From Catonia carolina (lineage: Eukaryota > Arthropoda > Insecta > Hemiptera > Achilidae): a stretch of DNA of 64,000 nucleotides. Positions 42,055-44,842 of this stretch are shown piece after piece. The notes under the pieces were generated by a model that worked only from the letters and a program-made list of their open reading frames with translations, was not told the DNA's origin and ran no database searches. The stretch spans positions 6,486,883 through 6,550,882 of the forward strand of contig JAQMRL010000008.1 of assembly GCA_035578175.1 (NCBI GenBank), in the 5' to 3' direction. Position numbers and translations under genes: made by a program. The first letter of the stretch is position 1. Each line of letters starts with the position of its first letter.

Positions 42055-43932
42055 CAGAATATCTCAAGAACGGAACATCGTACGAACTTCAAACTTGAAA
42101 CTTAAGTTACATACCACTACCGGACGCGACACGAACATTTTCATCAAAATCGGTCAACCGGAAGTAGTAGTTTATTCGTATAATTTTTCAGTTTTTTGCG
42201 ATTTTCTCAAAAACTGGTCCTACGATTTTTTTTAAAATCGCCTATTTTACTCAATTTTTTATTCTCTACAAGATAGGGTAGGCGCCATGTTTGCTGAAAT
42301 TCTCGGTGAGGCTGTTTTCACGTAAAAACGTTGTTTTTTTAAGATTACGGCTTTAATATAAATTTTAGCGCAAAAACTTATATAATAAAAGTTGTAGAGA
42401 ATTTAAAAACCTACAACTTCTGTTTCAAACATTTTTTTGTATAACGCTTAGTTTAGCGGTAATTTGCGATTTTCTGTTTTTTTTCTCACGAAAACGTGAG
42501 AAAAATCGATTTTCTTAACATTTCGGCCTTAGTATGCATTTTACGACAAAAGTGTATATAATTAAATTTATAGAAAATTAAAAGATCTACAACTTTTGTT
42601 TAGAGCATTTTTCTCTACAGAGCCTAGTTTAGCGTGAAAGCGTGATTTTCCGTATTTTTAAGCCAAACCGAGTTCGATTGTCATTTTGCGTCGTTCACTC
42701 ATGATTAAAATAAGGTTATGTTTTTGAGGTTAGTTTTTGTTCAACTCTAATGTTTTAATACTAATGTTAGGTTTATTGTTAATTATTTGCATTGGCAAGA
42801 GAAAGTTGTGTGAGTGTTTCACGCAAGATTTTTTTATTTTGTTTTAGGATGGTGAGACTTATTGCATCGATGCTCGTAAGTATGGCAATATAGCGAGATT
42901 CATAAACCACATGTGTGTTCCTAATCTGTTACCAGTTAGAGTGTTCATTGACCATCAAGATTTACATTTTCCAAGGATCGCATTTTTCGCCAACCGAGAT
43001 ATTCAAGCTCACGAAGAACTTGGGTAAGCATAACTTACTCGATCTTTCTATTTGTAAAACAATCGGTACTCGTTATCATCGTCATCATCCTTTTTTTTAT
43101 CCATTTTCCAATTTTCCTGGGGTCTGATCCAACACAACTCCTCTCCATCTTTCGCTACAGCTGAACCATCTCTTGTCCATTACTCTATTGGAATCACATC
43201 TTATTCCCAATTCATCTATAACTGAACCCATCCACTTCACTCCATCCCTCCATCCCCTATTGTTTTTTCCCTCCATCCCCAATTGTTTTCTAATTATATC
43301 ATTTCTCGTTCTATCTCTTTCTATCTTCCCTAAAATACTCCTCATGAATTTCATCTCTGCTGCCCGTACTCTACTCTCTCCCTTCCAGATCGAGATTTGA
43401 TGTTTGTTTATCCAACTCTTCTTCAGAATGGGTCATAACTGGTGCCGAAACATGGGTCTATGGGTATTACATCGAACCTTGAGGAAATCAAGACTGAATT
43501 GCTGAAGAAACTGAACAACGAAACGTGTTTCAAGAAGTGCTTTAAAGATTGGAAAAAGTGCTGGAAGAAGTGCATTTTATCTTACTTTGAAGGGGACAAA
43601 ATAAATATTGATGGATAAATAAAAACTGAGAAAAATGAATGTACTCGTTATTTTTTGATAAAACCTTCTGTACAGGGCTTTGAAACTTCTTTAAATTAAG
43701 TAATCCAGTTAAAATTTTCTAGCCAGAAAAAGGTGAAAAAGGTGAAAAACGTTAACGGTTCATTTCATGTTTCAGGTTTGATTACGGCGAAAAGTTTTGG
43801 ATAATCAAATGCAAATCGTTTACGTGTACGTGCGGTGCTGAAAAGTGTCGTTATTCGGAAACGTCGATACAACAAACGTTACAAAATTACCAGCGTAAAT
43901 TGCAACAGGAGGATTCTGCTCATCAATCGTAA
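2517..43932 (+). CDS. EHMT: EHMT/G9a-type histone H3 lysine-9 methyltransferase, C-terminal 720 codons (13 exons)
   Basis: Joined exons: 2517-2740, 6546-6806, 10300-10367, 14375-14604, 17682-17854, 21812-21970, 25448-25651, 29725-29869, 32995-33106, 36063-36237, 38212-38290, 42848-43023, 43776-43932. Every junction keeps frame and has GT/AG; the sum is 2163 bases including TAA. Domain order by residue of this partial product: cysteine-rich RING-like segment (1-70), acidic linker (75-160), ankyrin repeats (162-430), pre-SET (about 440-545), SET (about 555-670) and post-SET (about 690-700). This order is diagnostic of the nuclear enzymes that mono- and dimethylate H3K9 using S-adenosylmethionine and read the same mark through the ankyrin domain. 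SET motifs [10 protein letters not shown] and GFDYGEKFW and post-[11 protein letters not shown] are intact, so the enzyme looks functional. The N-terminal exons and promoter lie upstream of the window. Introns are 0.75-5.2 kb and packed with transposons. Confidence 0.95.
2764..3930 (+). repeat. Repeat B copy, split by repeat A, with (TG)n
   Basis: The 5' edge ACTTTCTCTTGCC starts 29 bases after the EHMT donor used here (2740/2741). It is interrupted by repeat A (2795-3191, target duplication TAATGAATAT/TAATGAGTAT) and resumes at 3202 with the (TG)n tract (3313-3384) and the CAAGAACGGAACATC block. The 3' part fades near 3930. Confidence 0.8.
2795..3191 (-). mobile_element. Repeat A (SINE-like) copy
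   Basis: Minus-orientation copy of the ~395 bp family: begins GTTGTTTAGGTCATCAGCC on the + strand and ends CTGTCTGTTATGGGCAG. Flanked by a ~10 bp duplication. In its sense direction it has a ~75-codon open frame starting [15 protein letters not shown]. Confidence 0.8.
4021..4337. mobile_element. MITE with imperfect TIRs (family E), empty-site reference
   Basis: Ends AAAGTTCAGCC...CTTAGTTTGCTCCTA and TAGGAGCAAACTAAGA...GGCTCAACTTT are inverted. A second copy at 30595-31678 carries a TTAA-flanked repeat D insertion; this copy shows the uninterrupted site (AACTTAATAGG near 4228). Confidence 0.7.
4338..4638. other. No recognisable feature
   Basis: AT-rich intronic sequence of the EHMT gene; I see no exon, repeat edge or RNA motif here. 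Confidence 0.4.
4639..5036 (-). mobile_element. Repeat A (SINE-like) copy
   Basis: GGTCATCAGCCAAAAGGCTGG to CTAACTGTTATGGGCA on the + strand, with a poly-T run in front. More diverged than the other copies. It lies head to head with the copy at 5082-5476, separated by the left edge of a repeat C element. Confidence 0.7.
5082..5476 (+). mobile_element. Repeat A copy nested in repeat C
   Basis: Sense copy from GCCCATAACAGACAGGTGG to GACCTAAACAACAAC. The repeat C sequence ATAATGAATTTAT is duplicated at both sides. Confidence 0.8.
5541..5580 (-). ncRNA. Hammerhead ribozyme motif (repeat C)
   Basis: On the minus strand: core CTGATGA, stem II GGTG-GATC-CACC, GAAA, short stem III CACGTG, cleavage triplet GTA, closing stem I (TTTACT with AGTGA). 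This is a type I hammerhead layout with a very short stem III. An extra U lies between the core A and stem II. First of two tandem units. Confidence 0.7.
5679..5718 (-). ncRNA. Hammerhead ribozyme motif, second tandem unit
   Basis: Same core as the unit 138 bases upstream, but stem III reads CACAAG instead of CACGTG, which weakens the palindrome there. Confidence 0.6.
5925..6440 (-). pseudogene. Non-LTR retrotransposon RT C-terminal fragment
   Basis: Encodes [20 protein letters not shown], then [19 protein letters not shown] and a basic tail ending at about 5938. The K-R-R-I-S-F-F-x-H-I-x-R-M-P motif is typical of the region after the reverse transcriptase domain of several non-LTR elements. 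The 5' part is missing. The same motif appears in the fragments at 31815-32915 and 57640-58060. Confidence 0.7.
6546..6806 (+). CDS. EHMT: EHMT exon, acidic linker before ankyrin domain
   Basis: Follows acceptor TTTGTGTTCAG and ends at CAG/GTCTGT. It encodes [19 protein letters not shown], then two aspartate-rich runs (MDDDDDYE and GKDDDDEC), then a segment ending [14 protein letters not shown]. An acidic stretch between the cysteine-rich block and the ankyrins is usual in this family. The last two bases (AG) complete an arginine codon with the next exon. Confidence 0.85.
6960..7237 (+). repeat. Repeat B, truncated copy
   Basis: Starts TTTTTTACTTTCTCTTGCC and runs through the (TG)n tract to the CATAAGTAGTAGTTTATT region, where a second copy starts. 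Confidence 0.75.
7240..7702 (+). repeat. Repeat B, truncated copy fused to half repeat C
   Basis: A second 5' edge (AGTTTCTCTTGCC) runs through (TG)n and the AACGGAACATC block up to about 7702, where it joins a single arm of repeat C. The two adjacent partial copies form a tandem. Confidence 0.75.
7703..7885 (+). repeat. Repeat C, single arm
   Basis: One arm only, from GATGTATCATCTTCTG to GAAATTATTATATAAATTC. It holds one hammerhead motif (7788-7827) with a changed stem II (CCATC) and stem III (ACGTAT). Confidence 0.7.
7788..7827 (+). ncRNA. Degenerate hammerhead motif
   Basis: CTGATGA core and GAAA are intact, but stem II is GGTG/CATC and stem III CACGTA, so activity is doubtful. Confidence 0.5.
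7886..8600. other. AT-rich intron sequence, no feature recognised
   Basis: T-rich sequence with an ~80-codon hydrophobic frame at 8052-8294 that I regard as composition-driven. No repeat edges seen. Confidence 0.35.
8612..8745 (+). repeat. tRNA-derived SINE
   Basis: tRNA-like head GCCGGCCGCTTTGGCGTAC, B-box GGGTTCGAATCCC, then the tail ATTTGTTACAAAAAA. Same family as 33335-33517 and 34493-35020. Confidence 0.75.
8882..9181 (-). pseudogene. Mariner-like transposase, C-terminal part
   Basis: Encodes [20 protein letters not shown] and then [15 protein letters not shown]. The PPRSxDLTPxDFxLWG motif contains the last catalytic acid region of this family. It overlaps the N-terminal half in another frame, which places the deletion breakpoint near 9100-9180. 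Confidence 0.75.
9097..9561 (-). pseudogene. Mariner-like transposase, N-terminal half
   Basis: Starts [20 protein letters not shown] at 9561 and continues through two helix-turn-helix-like blocks ([36 protein letters not shown]). After about 110 residues it runs into unrelated sequence at the internal deletion. No DDE catalytic residues remain in this half. Confidence 0.75.
9750..10290. other. Unidentified intron sequence
   Basis: Contains TTTAACCCTTTGATG at 9807, which resembles the TTAACCCTTT end of piggyBac-like MITEs seen elsewhere here, but no matching right end was found. Confidence 0.3.
10300..10367 (+). CDS. EHMT: EHMT micro-exon, start of ankyrin domain
   Basis: A 68-base exon between GTGTTACAG and G/GTATGT. 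It reads [20 protein letters not shown], the capping helix pair that opens the ankyrin array. Only one of the three frames is open, and it matches the phases on both sides. Confidence 0.88.
10595..11738 (-). mobile_element. Non-autonomous piggyBac element
   Basis: TTAA at both ends (10595, 11735), perfect terminal repeats CCCGGGAGCAATCGC / GCGATTGCTCCCGGG, and subterminal GGGTCA...TGACCC motifs. The internal frame on the minus strand is only the N-terminus of the transposase, so the element depends on a helper. Confidence 0.9.
10981..11324 (-). pseudogene. piggyBac transposase N-terminal region (truncated)
   Basis: Starts with an acidic serine-rich stretch ([17 protein letters not shown]) and runs into [19 protein letters not shown] and [17 protein letters not shown], the conserved segment before the DDE domain of PGBD4-like piggyBac proteins. 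It stops after about 117 residues; the DDE domain and cysteine-rich tail are absent. Confidence 0.8.
12434..13019 (-). mobile_element. Pogo/Tigger-like element
   Basis: TA-flanked inverted ends: left ...ACTTGTGTATAACGCGC, right GTGCGTGTTATACAAGCGAA...CGGTA. Minus-strand coding near 12632-12800 reads [16 protein letters not shown] and then [14 protein letters not shown] with an acidic C-terminus, which matches the end of pogo/Tigger DDE transposases. Most of the gene is lost. Confidence 0.75.
12632..12800 (-). pseudogene. Pogo/Tigger transposase C-terminal remnant
   Basis: In-frame [15 protein letters not shown] followed by an acidic tail and stop at 12632-12634. The F-K-K-C-G-I-S-N-x-L-D-G motif is characteristic of Tigger-like transposases in arthropods. 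Confidence 0.7.
13185..14142 (+). pseudogene. Penelope-like element: RT C-terminal part plus GIY-YIG endonuclease
   Basis: An open frame of 308 codons from ATG 13216, with in-frame family-like residues before it ([19 protein letters not shown]). RT motif RYVDDILV carries the catalytic aspartates. The middle shows the Penelope thumb region ([16 protein letters not shown]). The C-terminus has [20 protein letters not shown] and NEHKKAL, the GIY-YIG nuclease fused to RT in Penelope-like elements. The 5' half of the RT is missing, so the copy is 5'-truncated yet has no stop in 300 codons, which suggests a recent insertion. It is very AT-rich. Confidence 0.85.
14130..14334 (+). pseudogene. Non-LTR LINE C-terminus and 3' tail
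   Basis: Two frames read [16 protein letters not shown] and [19 protein letters not shown] then NQSSD-stop, the common end of an arthropod LINE ORF2, followed by GACTGATGACAAAAAAA. It abuts the Penelope fragment directly. Confidence 0.7.
14375..14604 (+). CDS. EHMT: EHMT exon, ankyrin repeats
   Basis: Starts after GTGTTTCAG and ends in phase 0 at CAAG/GTAAAT. It contains two recognisable ankyrin units, with motifs [19 protein letters not shown] and [19 protein letters not shown], each followed by a turn of the G-A/S-D type. The exon sits about 45 bases downstream of the LINE tail that ends near 14331. Confidence 0.93.
14641..14740 (+). repeat. Possible pogo/Tigger MITE end
   Basis: GGTATCCGCGGGTTTCGG and GGTTATCCGTGG resemble Tigger-type terminal repeats. 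It is cut by the repeat D insertion at 14741. Confidence 0.35.
14741..15313. mobile_element. Repeat D: piggyBac-like MITE
   Basis: TTAA on both sides (14741, 15310), inverted ends CCCTTTAACTACTA / TAGCAGTTAAAGGG. A longer copy is at 30798-31574. Confidence 0.8.
15340..15607 (-). repeat. Probable 3' UTR of the adjacent Jockey-like LINE
   Basis: Begins with a T run and TATTTATTTACAATCAGCC (a poly-A-like tail on the minus strand) and leads directly into the RT fragment. Confidence 0.5.
15608..16256 (-). pseudogene. Jockey-like LINE, RT C-terminal part
   Basis: Minus strand reads [37 protein letters not shown], then after a frameshift [20 protein letters not shown] and [20 protein letters not shown]. 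These are late RT and thumb motifs of Jockey-clade elements. It is 5'-truncated near 16256. Confidence 0.8.
16325..16505 (+). pseudogene. Short LINE RT fragment
   Basis: Reads [20 protein letters not shown] and then [14 protein letters not shown] and LEMRFFPEI. The F-Y-x-x-M-x-V-P/L-x-L-x-Y-G pattern is the late-RT motif of RTE/CR1-like LINEs. Frameshifted. Confidence 0.6.
16520..17220 (+). repeat. Repeat B 3' half, interrupted
   Basis: Shows the block TCAAGTATCTATTTGTATAA to the stretch ending near 16875, then unrelated sequence (16880-17150), then the 3' end GAGTGTTTCACGCCAGATT at 17198-17216. Confidence 0.6.
17244..17636 (+). mobile_element. Repeat A copy beside the EHMT acceptor
   Basis: Flanked by ATCTTCACATTT (17232-17243) and ATCTTGACATTT (17637-17648). 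It ends 45 bases before the exon at 17682. Confidence 0.85.
17682..17854 (+). CDS. EHMT: EHMT exon, ankyrin repeats with first part of methyl-lysine cage
   Basis: Reads [20 protein letters not shown] and then [21 protein letters not shown]. The two tryptophans and the glutamate of [10 protein letters not shown] match the aromatic/acidic cage that binds mono- and dimethylated H3K9 in GLP/G9a ankyrin domains. A repeat A insertion ends only about 45 bases before the acceptor, and repeat B begins 4 bases after the donor. Confidence 0.93.
17859..18770 (+). repeat. Repeat B, near full-length, starting 4 bases after an EHMT donor
   Basis: Donor AG/GTAATT is followed at once by TTTACTTTCTCTTGCC. The copy contains a short (TG)n and ends with GTGAGTGTTTCATACCAGA. 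Confidence 0.85.
18825..19075 (+). pseudogene. Jockey-like LINE fragment
   Basis: Reads [20 protein letters not shown] and [19 protein letters not shown], then LLDSDDL with stops. Same thumb-region motif as 15608-16256, on the opposite strand. Confidence 0.7.
19239..19280 (-). ncRNA. Hammerhead ribozyme motif, left arm
   Basis: CTGATGA, GGTG-GATC-CACC, GAAA, CACGTG, GTA; stem I ACT/AGT with TTTACT...AGTAGA. Confidence 0.7.
19461..19503 (+). ncRNA. Hammerhead ribozyme motif, right arm
   Basis: Same core on the + strand, mirror image of the left arm. Confidence 0.7.
19650..19931. other. Unidentified intron sequence
   Basis: No repeat edge, exon or RNA motif recognised between the repeat C and repeat A copies. 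Confidence 0.3.
19942..20340 (-). mobile_element. Repeat A copy with 10 bp target duplication
   Basis: AATAATCACT at 19932-19941 and 20341-20350. Open frame [18 protein letters not shown] in the sense direction (20161 down). Confidence 0.85.
21243..21286 (-). ncRNA. Hammerhead ribozyme motif with full stem I
   Basis: TTTACT-CTGATGA, stem II GGTG-GATC-CACC, GAAA, CACGTG, GTA, AGTAAA. Stem I is a perfect 6 bp helix. Best-preserved copy in the window. Confidence 0.75.
21431..21474 (+). ncRNA. Hammerhead ribozyme motif with full stem I (mirror arm)
   Basis: Identical core and 6 bp stem I to the left arm, on the + strand. Confidence 0.75.
21812..21970 (+). CDS. EHMT: EHMT exon, ankyrin repeat with last cage tryptophan
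   Basis: Follows a polypyrimidine acceptor (TCTGTTTTTAG). It encodes [16 protein letters not shown] and then [20 protein letters not shown]; the LHWAA tryptophan is the remaining cage residue. Ends AT/GTAAGT in the middle of an isoleucine codon. Confidence 0.93.
22000..22199. other. No feature recognised
   Basis: AT-rich intron sequence after the ankyrin exon. Confidence 0.3.
22200..22390 (-). pseudogene. Jockey-like LINE fragment
   Basis: Minus strand reads [20 protein letters not shown], the thumb-region motif shared with 18825 and 15608. Confidence 0.55.
22391..23112. other. Unresolved repeats, including pogo-like sequence
   Basis: 22560-22640 (TTTATTTATTTAATTTAATTG, CAACAGGCCAACTACGG) resembles a LINE tail. 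23045-23060 (GGGTGCCGGATTACTGG) and 24456-24518 (GTGCCGGATTACCGAG, TTCTACTGTA) resemble Tigger-type ends, so a pogo-like element may host the mariner at 23113-24078. Confidence 0.35.
23113..24078 (-). mobile_element. Mariner with inverted duplication of its 3' end
   Basis: Both ends are the same end: 23113-23305 and 23888-24078 are inverted copies of the transposase C-terminus plus 3' terminal sequence (TTCAGAAAGTAAGTACCGT outermost). The transposase 5' half has been lost. The structure is a long-inverted-repeat, non-autonomous element. Confidence 0.85.
23214..23882 (-). pseudogene. Mariner transposase, catalytic domain (5'-truncated)
   Basis: 222 codons: [34 protein letters not shown] and [15 protein letters not shown], the mariner D,D34D catalytic motifs, ending ICGNYVEK. 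The helix-turn-helix N-terminus is absent because the element folds back on itself before it. No stop within the remaining frame. Confidence 0.85.
24100..24455. other. No clear feature
   Basis: AT-rich sequence between the mariner and the Tigger-like end. Confidence 0.3.
24522..25440 (+). repeat. Repeat B, full copy ending at an EHMT acceptor
   Basis: Starts TTTTTACTTTCTCTTG, contains a short (TG)n, and ends GAGTGTTTCACATCAGATTT at 25438. The acceptor TTTCAG and exon begin at 25448, so the repeat tail supplies the polypyrimidine tract. Confidence 0.85.
25448..25651 (+). CDS. EHMT: EHMT exon, last ankyrin repeat and linker to pre-SET
   Basis: Encodes [39 protein letters not shown] and a lysine-rich linker [10 protein letters not shown]. 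The acceptor TTTCTTTCAG follows directly on the 3' edge of a repeat B copy, and the donor AA/GTAAGT is 10 bases before the 5' edge of another. Confidence 0.93.
25662..25828 (+). repeat. Repeat B 5' part, 10 bases after an EHMT donor
   Basis: TTTACTTTCTCTTGTATTG follows donor GTAAGT. The copy is interrupted at 25829 by a mariner and resumes at 27176. Confidence 0.75.
26100..26702 (+). pseudogene. Mariner transposase, catalytic domain with stops
   Basis: Reads [39 protein letters not shown] and [15 protein letters not shown], ending [12 protein letters not shown] at 26702. Two in-frame stops (in NQ-stop-YYLE and LH-stop-DNAAAH) kill it. The final D-family motif reads PGL rather than PDL. The N-terminus is replaced by the inverted duplicate. 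Confidence 0.8.
26710..27107 (-). mobile_element. Repeat A copy inserted in mariner
   Basis: AAGTGATTATTT on both sides (26698-26709 and 27108-27119) proves insertion into the mariner 3' end. Confidence 0.85.
27176..27825 (+). repeat. Repeat B, remainder of split copy
   Basis: Continues from GTATATTAAGAACAGAATT through the ACTGGTCTAT block to GTGAGTGTTTTACACCAG. More diverged than other copies. Confidence 0.65.
27826..28312. other. Unidentified sequence
   Basis: Contains locally GC-richer stretches (e.g. AACGTGCTAGGTTGC) but no frame or repeat edge that I recognise. About 29540-29670 looks similar in composition (AGCAATCTGAAAACAGC) and may be the same kind of element. Confidence 0.3.
28313..29040 (+). 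repeat. Two degenerate repeat A copies in tandem
   Basis: 28313-28690 and 28690-29040 each run from CTGTTGGTTCCAGGGCTAC or its equivalent to CCTAAACAACAAC or CCTAAACTACAAC. They share private changes, so one is a local duplicate of the other. Confidence 0.65.
29097..29496 (+). mobile_element. Repeat A copy with 12 bp target duplication
   Basis: AAGAAATTCATC at 29085-29096 and 29497-29508. Confidence 0.85.
29725..29869 (+). CDS. EHMT: EHMT exon, start of pre-SET region
   Basis: Encodes [20 protein letters not shown] and then [19 protein letters not shown], a stretch that closely resembles the D-I-x-G-x-E-x-P-I-x-x-V-N motif before the zinc cluster in this family. Acceptor GACTTTTGCAG, donor CAG/GTGGTT, ends in phase 0. 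Confidence 0.93.
29940..30110 (-). pseudogene. Mariner 3'-end scrap
   Basis: Minus strand has [17 protein letters not shown] coding, the typical mariner C-terminus, next to GGGGGTTTGTTTATTTTTC. No other part found. Confidence 0.4.
30111..30594. other. Unidentified intron sequence
   Basis: AT-rich; no exon, repeat edge or RNA motif recognised. Confidence 0.3.
30595..31678. mobile_element. MITE family E interrupted by repeat D
   Basis: Left part 30595-30800 and right part 31575-31678 match 4021-4337 continuously. The interruption is exactly the TTAA-flanked repeat D. Confidence 0.8.
30798..31574. mobile_element. Repeat D (piggyBac-like MITE) in a TTAA site
   Basis: TTAA at 30798 and 31571. 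The right part matches 15000-15313 closely. The middle (30930-31240) is an extra A/T-only stretch absent from the other copy. Confidence 0.85.
31815..32915 (-). pseudogene. Non-LTR retrotransposon, RT C-terminal half
   Basis: A 353-codon open frame (32913 down to 31852). RT motifs [19 protein letters not shown] and [15 protein letters not shown] (the F-A-D-D catalytic box) are followed by KFKYLGEII and [18 protein letters not shown]. The 5' half is missing, as expected from truncated reverse transcription. The frame is intact, so the insertion is fairly young. A 3'-end copy lies at 44705-44842. Clade is uncertain (RTE/CR1-like). Confidence 0.85.
32995..33106 (+). CDS. EHMT: EHMT exon, pre-SET zinc cluster
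   Basis: Reads [16 protein letters not shown] and then [17 protein letters not shown]. The tightly spaced cysteines are ligands of the pre-SET Zn3Cys9 cluster. Acceptor GGATATTTACAG, donor GCTG/GTAAAT. Confidence 0.93.
33166..34325 (+). repeat. Repeat B, full copy carrying a tRNA-SINE
   Basis: Starts ACTCTCTCTTGCCTATATG 60 bases after an EHMT donor. It is interrupted within its (TG)n region by a SINE (33335-33517) and ends GAGTGTTTCACACCAGATT. Confidence 0.85.
33335..33517 (-). mobile_element. tRNA-derived SINE, near full length
   Basis: Minus strand: GCCGACCGCATTGGCGTAG (A-box), GGTCTTGGGTTCGAATCCC (B-box), tail with GCAGAACAGTCGGACG and poly-A. The TG tract is present on both sides. Confidence 0.85.
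34709..34748 (-). ncRNA. Hammerhead motif, left arm
   Basis: Core, stem II and GAAA intact, but the stem I 3' strand reads AATAAA instead of AGTAAA, leaving a mismatch. Confidence 0.6.
34810..34852 (+). ncRNA. Hammerhead motif, right arm
   Basis: Core and stem I (TACT/AGTA) intact; stem III CATGTG instead of CACGTG. Confidence 0.6.
35116..35816 (+). mobile_element. Solo LTR (701 bp)
   Basis: Begins TGTGACA and ends TGTCACA, flanked by a 4 bp duplication ATAT (35112-35115, 35817-35820). Contains a TATA-like TATATAAATAG near 35411, an initiator-like region TCAGTGAGTCAGTATTCG and AATAAATACTTG near 35705. A 4 bp duplication suggests a Ty3/gypsy-type element. No internal region remains. Confidence 0.75.
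36063..36237 (+). CDS. EHMT: EHMT exon, end of pre-SET and start of SET
   Basis: Encodes [19 protein letters not shown] (the remaining pre-SET cysteines), then [19 protein letters not shown], the opening SET strand with its GWG motif. Ends GA/GTTAGT, within the glutamate codon of CEYIGE. Confidence 0.95.
36384..37353 (-). repeat. Repeat B, full copy, antisense to EHMT
   Basis: Minus-orientation copy with its terminal GTGTGAAACACTCGCACAAC block present twice (36391 and 36450), i.e. a local duplication of the 3' tail. Ends GGCATGAGAAAGT at 37335-37347. Confidence 0.85.
37600..38110 (+). repeat. Repeat B, diverged 3' part
   Basis: Blocks from TTTTCATTAAAACCGGGCA to GTGAGTGTTTAACACC; the copy ends about 100 bases before an EHMT acceptor. 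Confidence 0.6.
38212..38290 (+). CDS. EHMT: EHMT exon, SET domain part 2
   Basis: A 79-base exon encoding [20 protein letters not shown] and FDLDNR. These are the Y-x-G-E and D-S-Y-L-F motifs of Suv39-class SET domains. Ends in phase 0 at AGG/GTAAGA. Confidence 0.95.
38459..38850 (-). mobile_element. Repeat A copy inside Tc1
   Basis: GGTCATCAGCCGAAAGGCTGG to CTGTCTGTTATGGGCA, with approximate flanking duplication GAATAAAT/TAATAAAT. Confidence 0.75.
39031..40004 (-). mobile_element. Unidentified element with short TIRs inside Tc1
   Basis: Ends TCAGACAAACTAATGTCC and GGACATTAGTTCATCTGA are inverted. It splits the Tc1 transposase. Holds a 93-codon minus-strand frame (39324-39605) and two ~40 bp direct repeats (39614 and 39702) 88 bases apart. 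Confidence 0.6.
39324..39605 (-). CDS. Short ORF of unknown function in nested element
   Basis: 93 codons, with [18 protein letters not shown] near the middle. The N-P-Y-A-x-x-Y/F-K pattern is reminiscent of the region before the Helitron Rep domain, but the rest does not convince me. Likely a decayed transposon protein fragment. Confidence 0.3.
   Translation of the reverse strand: MAVSRSDRFGISNVVVNLYTVRTAIFWFCFYVELNNEILEKIGAVMTAVNPYAQSYKKLGDMVKCVEAIARTENRLPLYNFFMKFHHEPNEDR
40022..40370 (-). pseudogene. Tc1 transposase catalytic fragment
   Basis: Minus strand: [34 protein letters not shown] and, in the next frame, [16 protein letters not shown]. The D...34...E spacing motifs of Tc1 are recognisable (Q-Q-D-x-x-x-x-H and S-P-V-E-N-L-W). 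Frameshifted and split. Confidence 0.8.
41212..41728. mobile_element. piggyBac-like MITE containing a tRNA-like sequence
   Basis: Inverted ends TTAACTCTTTCAGT / ACTGAAAGGGTTAA. Subterminal AACGTC motifs recur (CAACGTCCGG, TCAACGTCTGG, CTAACGTCTGG). Confidence 0.7.
41380..41456 (+). tRNA. tRNA-like sequence (probable pseudogene or SINE head)
   Basis: Acceptor arms GAGACC/GGTCTC pair; A-box GTGGCGTAGTGACTAGC; T-arm CTGGGTTCGATTCCCAG is perfect. The anticodon arm forms only about 4 pairs with an oversized loop, so I do not assign an anticodon and regard it as a tRNA-derived pseudogene. Confidence 0.5.
41867..42832 (+). repeat. Repeat B, full copy ending at the EHMT SET-core exon
   Basis: Starts TTTACTTTCTCTTGCC, (TG)n at 42004-42052 (the longest pure tract in the window), ends GTGTTTCACGCAAGATTTTT; acceptor TTTTAG follows at 42847. 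Confidence 0.9.
42848..43023 (+). CDS. EHMT: EHMT exon, catalytic SET core
   Basis: Encodes [20 protein letters not shown] and the HMCVPN continuation, then [17 protein letters not shown]. The N-H-x-C-x-P-N block forms the cofactor-binding pseudoknot. The exon starts 15 bases after the end of a full repeat B copy. Confidence 0.95.
43083..43400 (-). pseudogene. LINE ORF2 C-terminal fragment in EHMT intron
   Basis: Minus strand reads [20 protein letters not shown] and IRKQLGME, the E-M-R-F-L-R-x-x-x-x-x-x-R-x-D-R-x-R-N motif after the RT of RTE/CR1-like LINEs, then [10 protein letters not shown]. Confidence 0.7.
43401..43760 (+). pseudogene. Possible transposase C-terminal scrap
   Basis: 43480-43620 reads [20 protein letters not shown] and [12 protein letters not shown], a mariner-like C-terminus pattern (compare [11 protein letters not shown]...YIEGDNK at 26640-26702). 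Confidence 0.45.
43776..43932 (+). CDS. EHMT: EHMT last exon, SET end and post-SET
   Basis: Encodes [20 protein letters not shown] and AEKCRY (post-SET cysteines), then a short glutamine-rich tail ending at TAA 43930-43932. No canonical AATAAA is visible in the roughly 120 bases between the stop and the repeat-like boundary near 44052, so the poly(A) site is unclear. Confidence 0.95.
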
Positions 43933-44590
43933 ATTTTACGGTTCATTCTTTTTAAGTATTTATTCATACGAATCTAGTGAATGATTAGTACTTTTAATTG
44001 TATGTAAGATTATATATTTTAATGTAAGGTAAGACTTATACCAAAGCAATATACAGGGTGGACCGGGAGGAAAAGAAAACATTTTAACAGGTGATTGTAG
44101 ACCTAAAAACAAGACAAAAAGTTCATATAAACATATGTCTGGAAATGGTTCGTTAGCGAGATAAGTCTAGCGAAAGATTTTGCCCAGATTTCCACTCCGA
44201 GGATTAAATGAAACCGGATTGAACCAATTAGAACGGTAATTAAGACAAACATTTGATCGTTTCATATGAATTTTAACTTGAAAAATTAATTAAACTAGAT
44301 CCCAGAACTGTAAGTCCCTTAGTTTGTAAAATAACTTGCTTAAAACACAAAAATTTACTGTCAATAAACATGTTTTTTTACGTTTGAGGCGCTATAATTC
44401 CATTAAATGGATAACAAATGCATAAAATCCATGAACAACAATTGTAGAGAATTTAATTCTGAGTTTACTCGCTGACCCGGCAAACGTTGTTTTGCCGATA
44501 CGGAAAAAATATCGCATGATATCCCTGGGATGTTTTTGCGATACACGACACTGCGACTTTTTCGCTAAGTGTGTACTGGCTTTAGTTTCT
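43933..44590 (+). other. Putative 3'UTR start, then unidentified sequence
   Basis: The first ~115 bases are AT-rich and probably the 3'UTR of EHMT. From about 44052 the motif ACAGGGTGGACCGGGAGG resembles the edge of a dispersed insect element, but I see no partner end and no coding potential up to 44590. Confidence 0.4.
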
Positions 44591-44594
44591 CCTC

Positions 44595-44842
44595 TTGAGG
44601 TTCCAAGCCCAATTCCCGGTCAGGTCTGGAAGTTTTTCATTACTCATTTTCATTTTTCACCCTTCATCATCTGCATTGACACATTTTTTTCTCTTTAATT
44701 CTTTTTTTATTTTTAATTTACGCCCCAATTGGAGCACTCAAGTCACTCATGGACATGCGTTCCTTGAGGAGTTAGTTGTGGCACCACACTGTTGTTTTCT
44801 TCGTTCCCACATCAATTTCATATTCCTTGACCTGGTGGCAAA
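44595..44842. repeat. SINE tail joined to a LINE 3' end
   Basis: 44606-44700 matches the second tRNA-SINE family (CCCGGTCAGGTCTGG). 44709-44842 is a near copy of 31826-31945, the 3' end of the LINE at 31815-32915 (minus). Confidence 0.65.
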
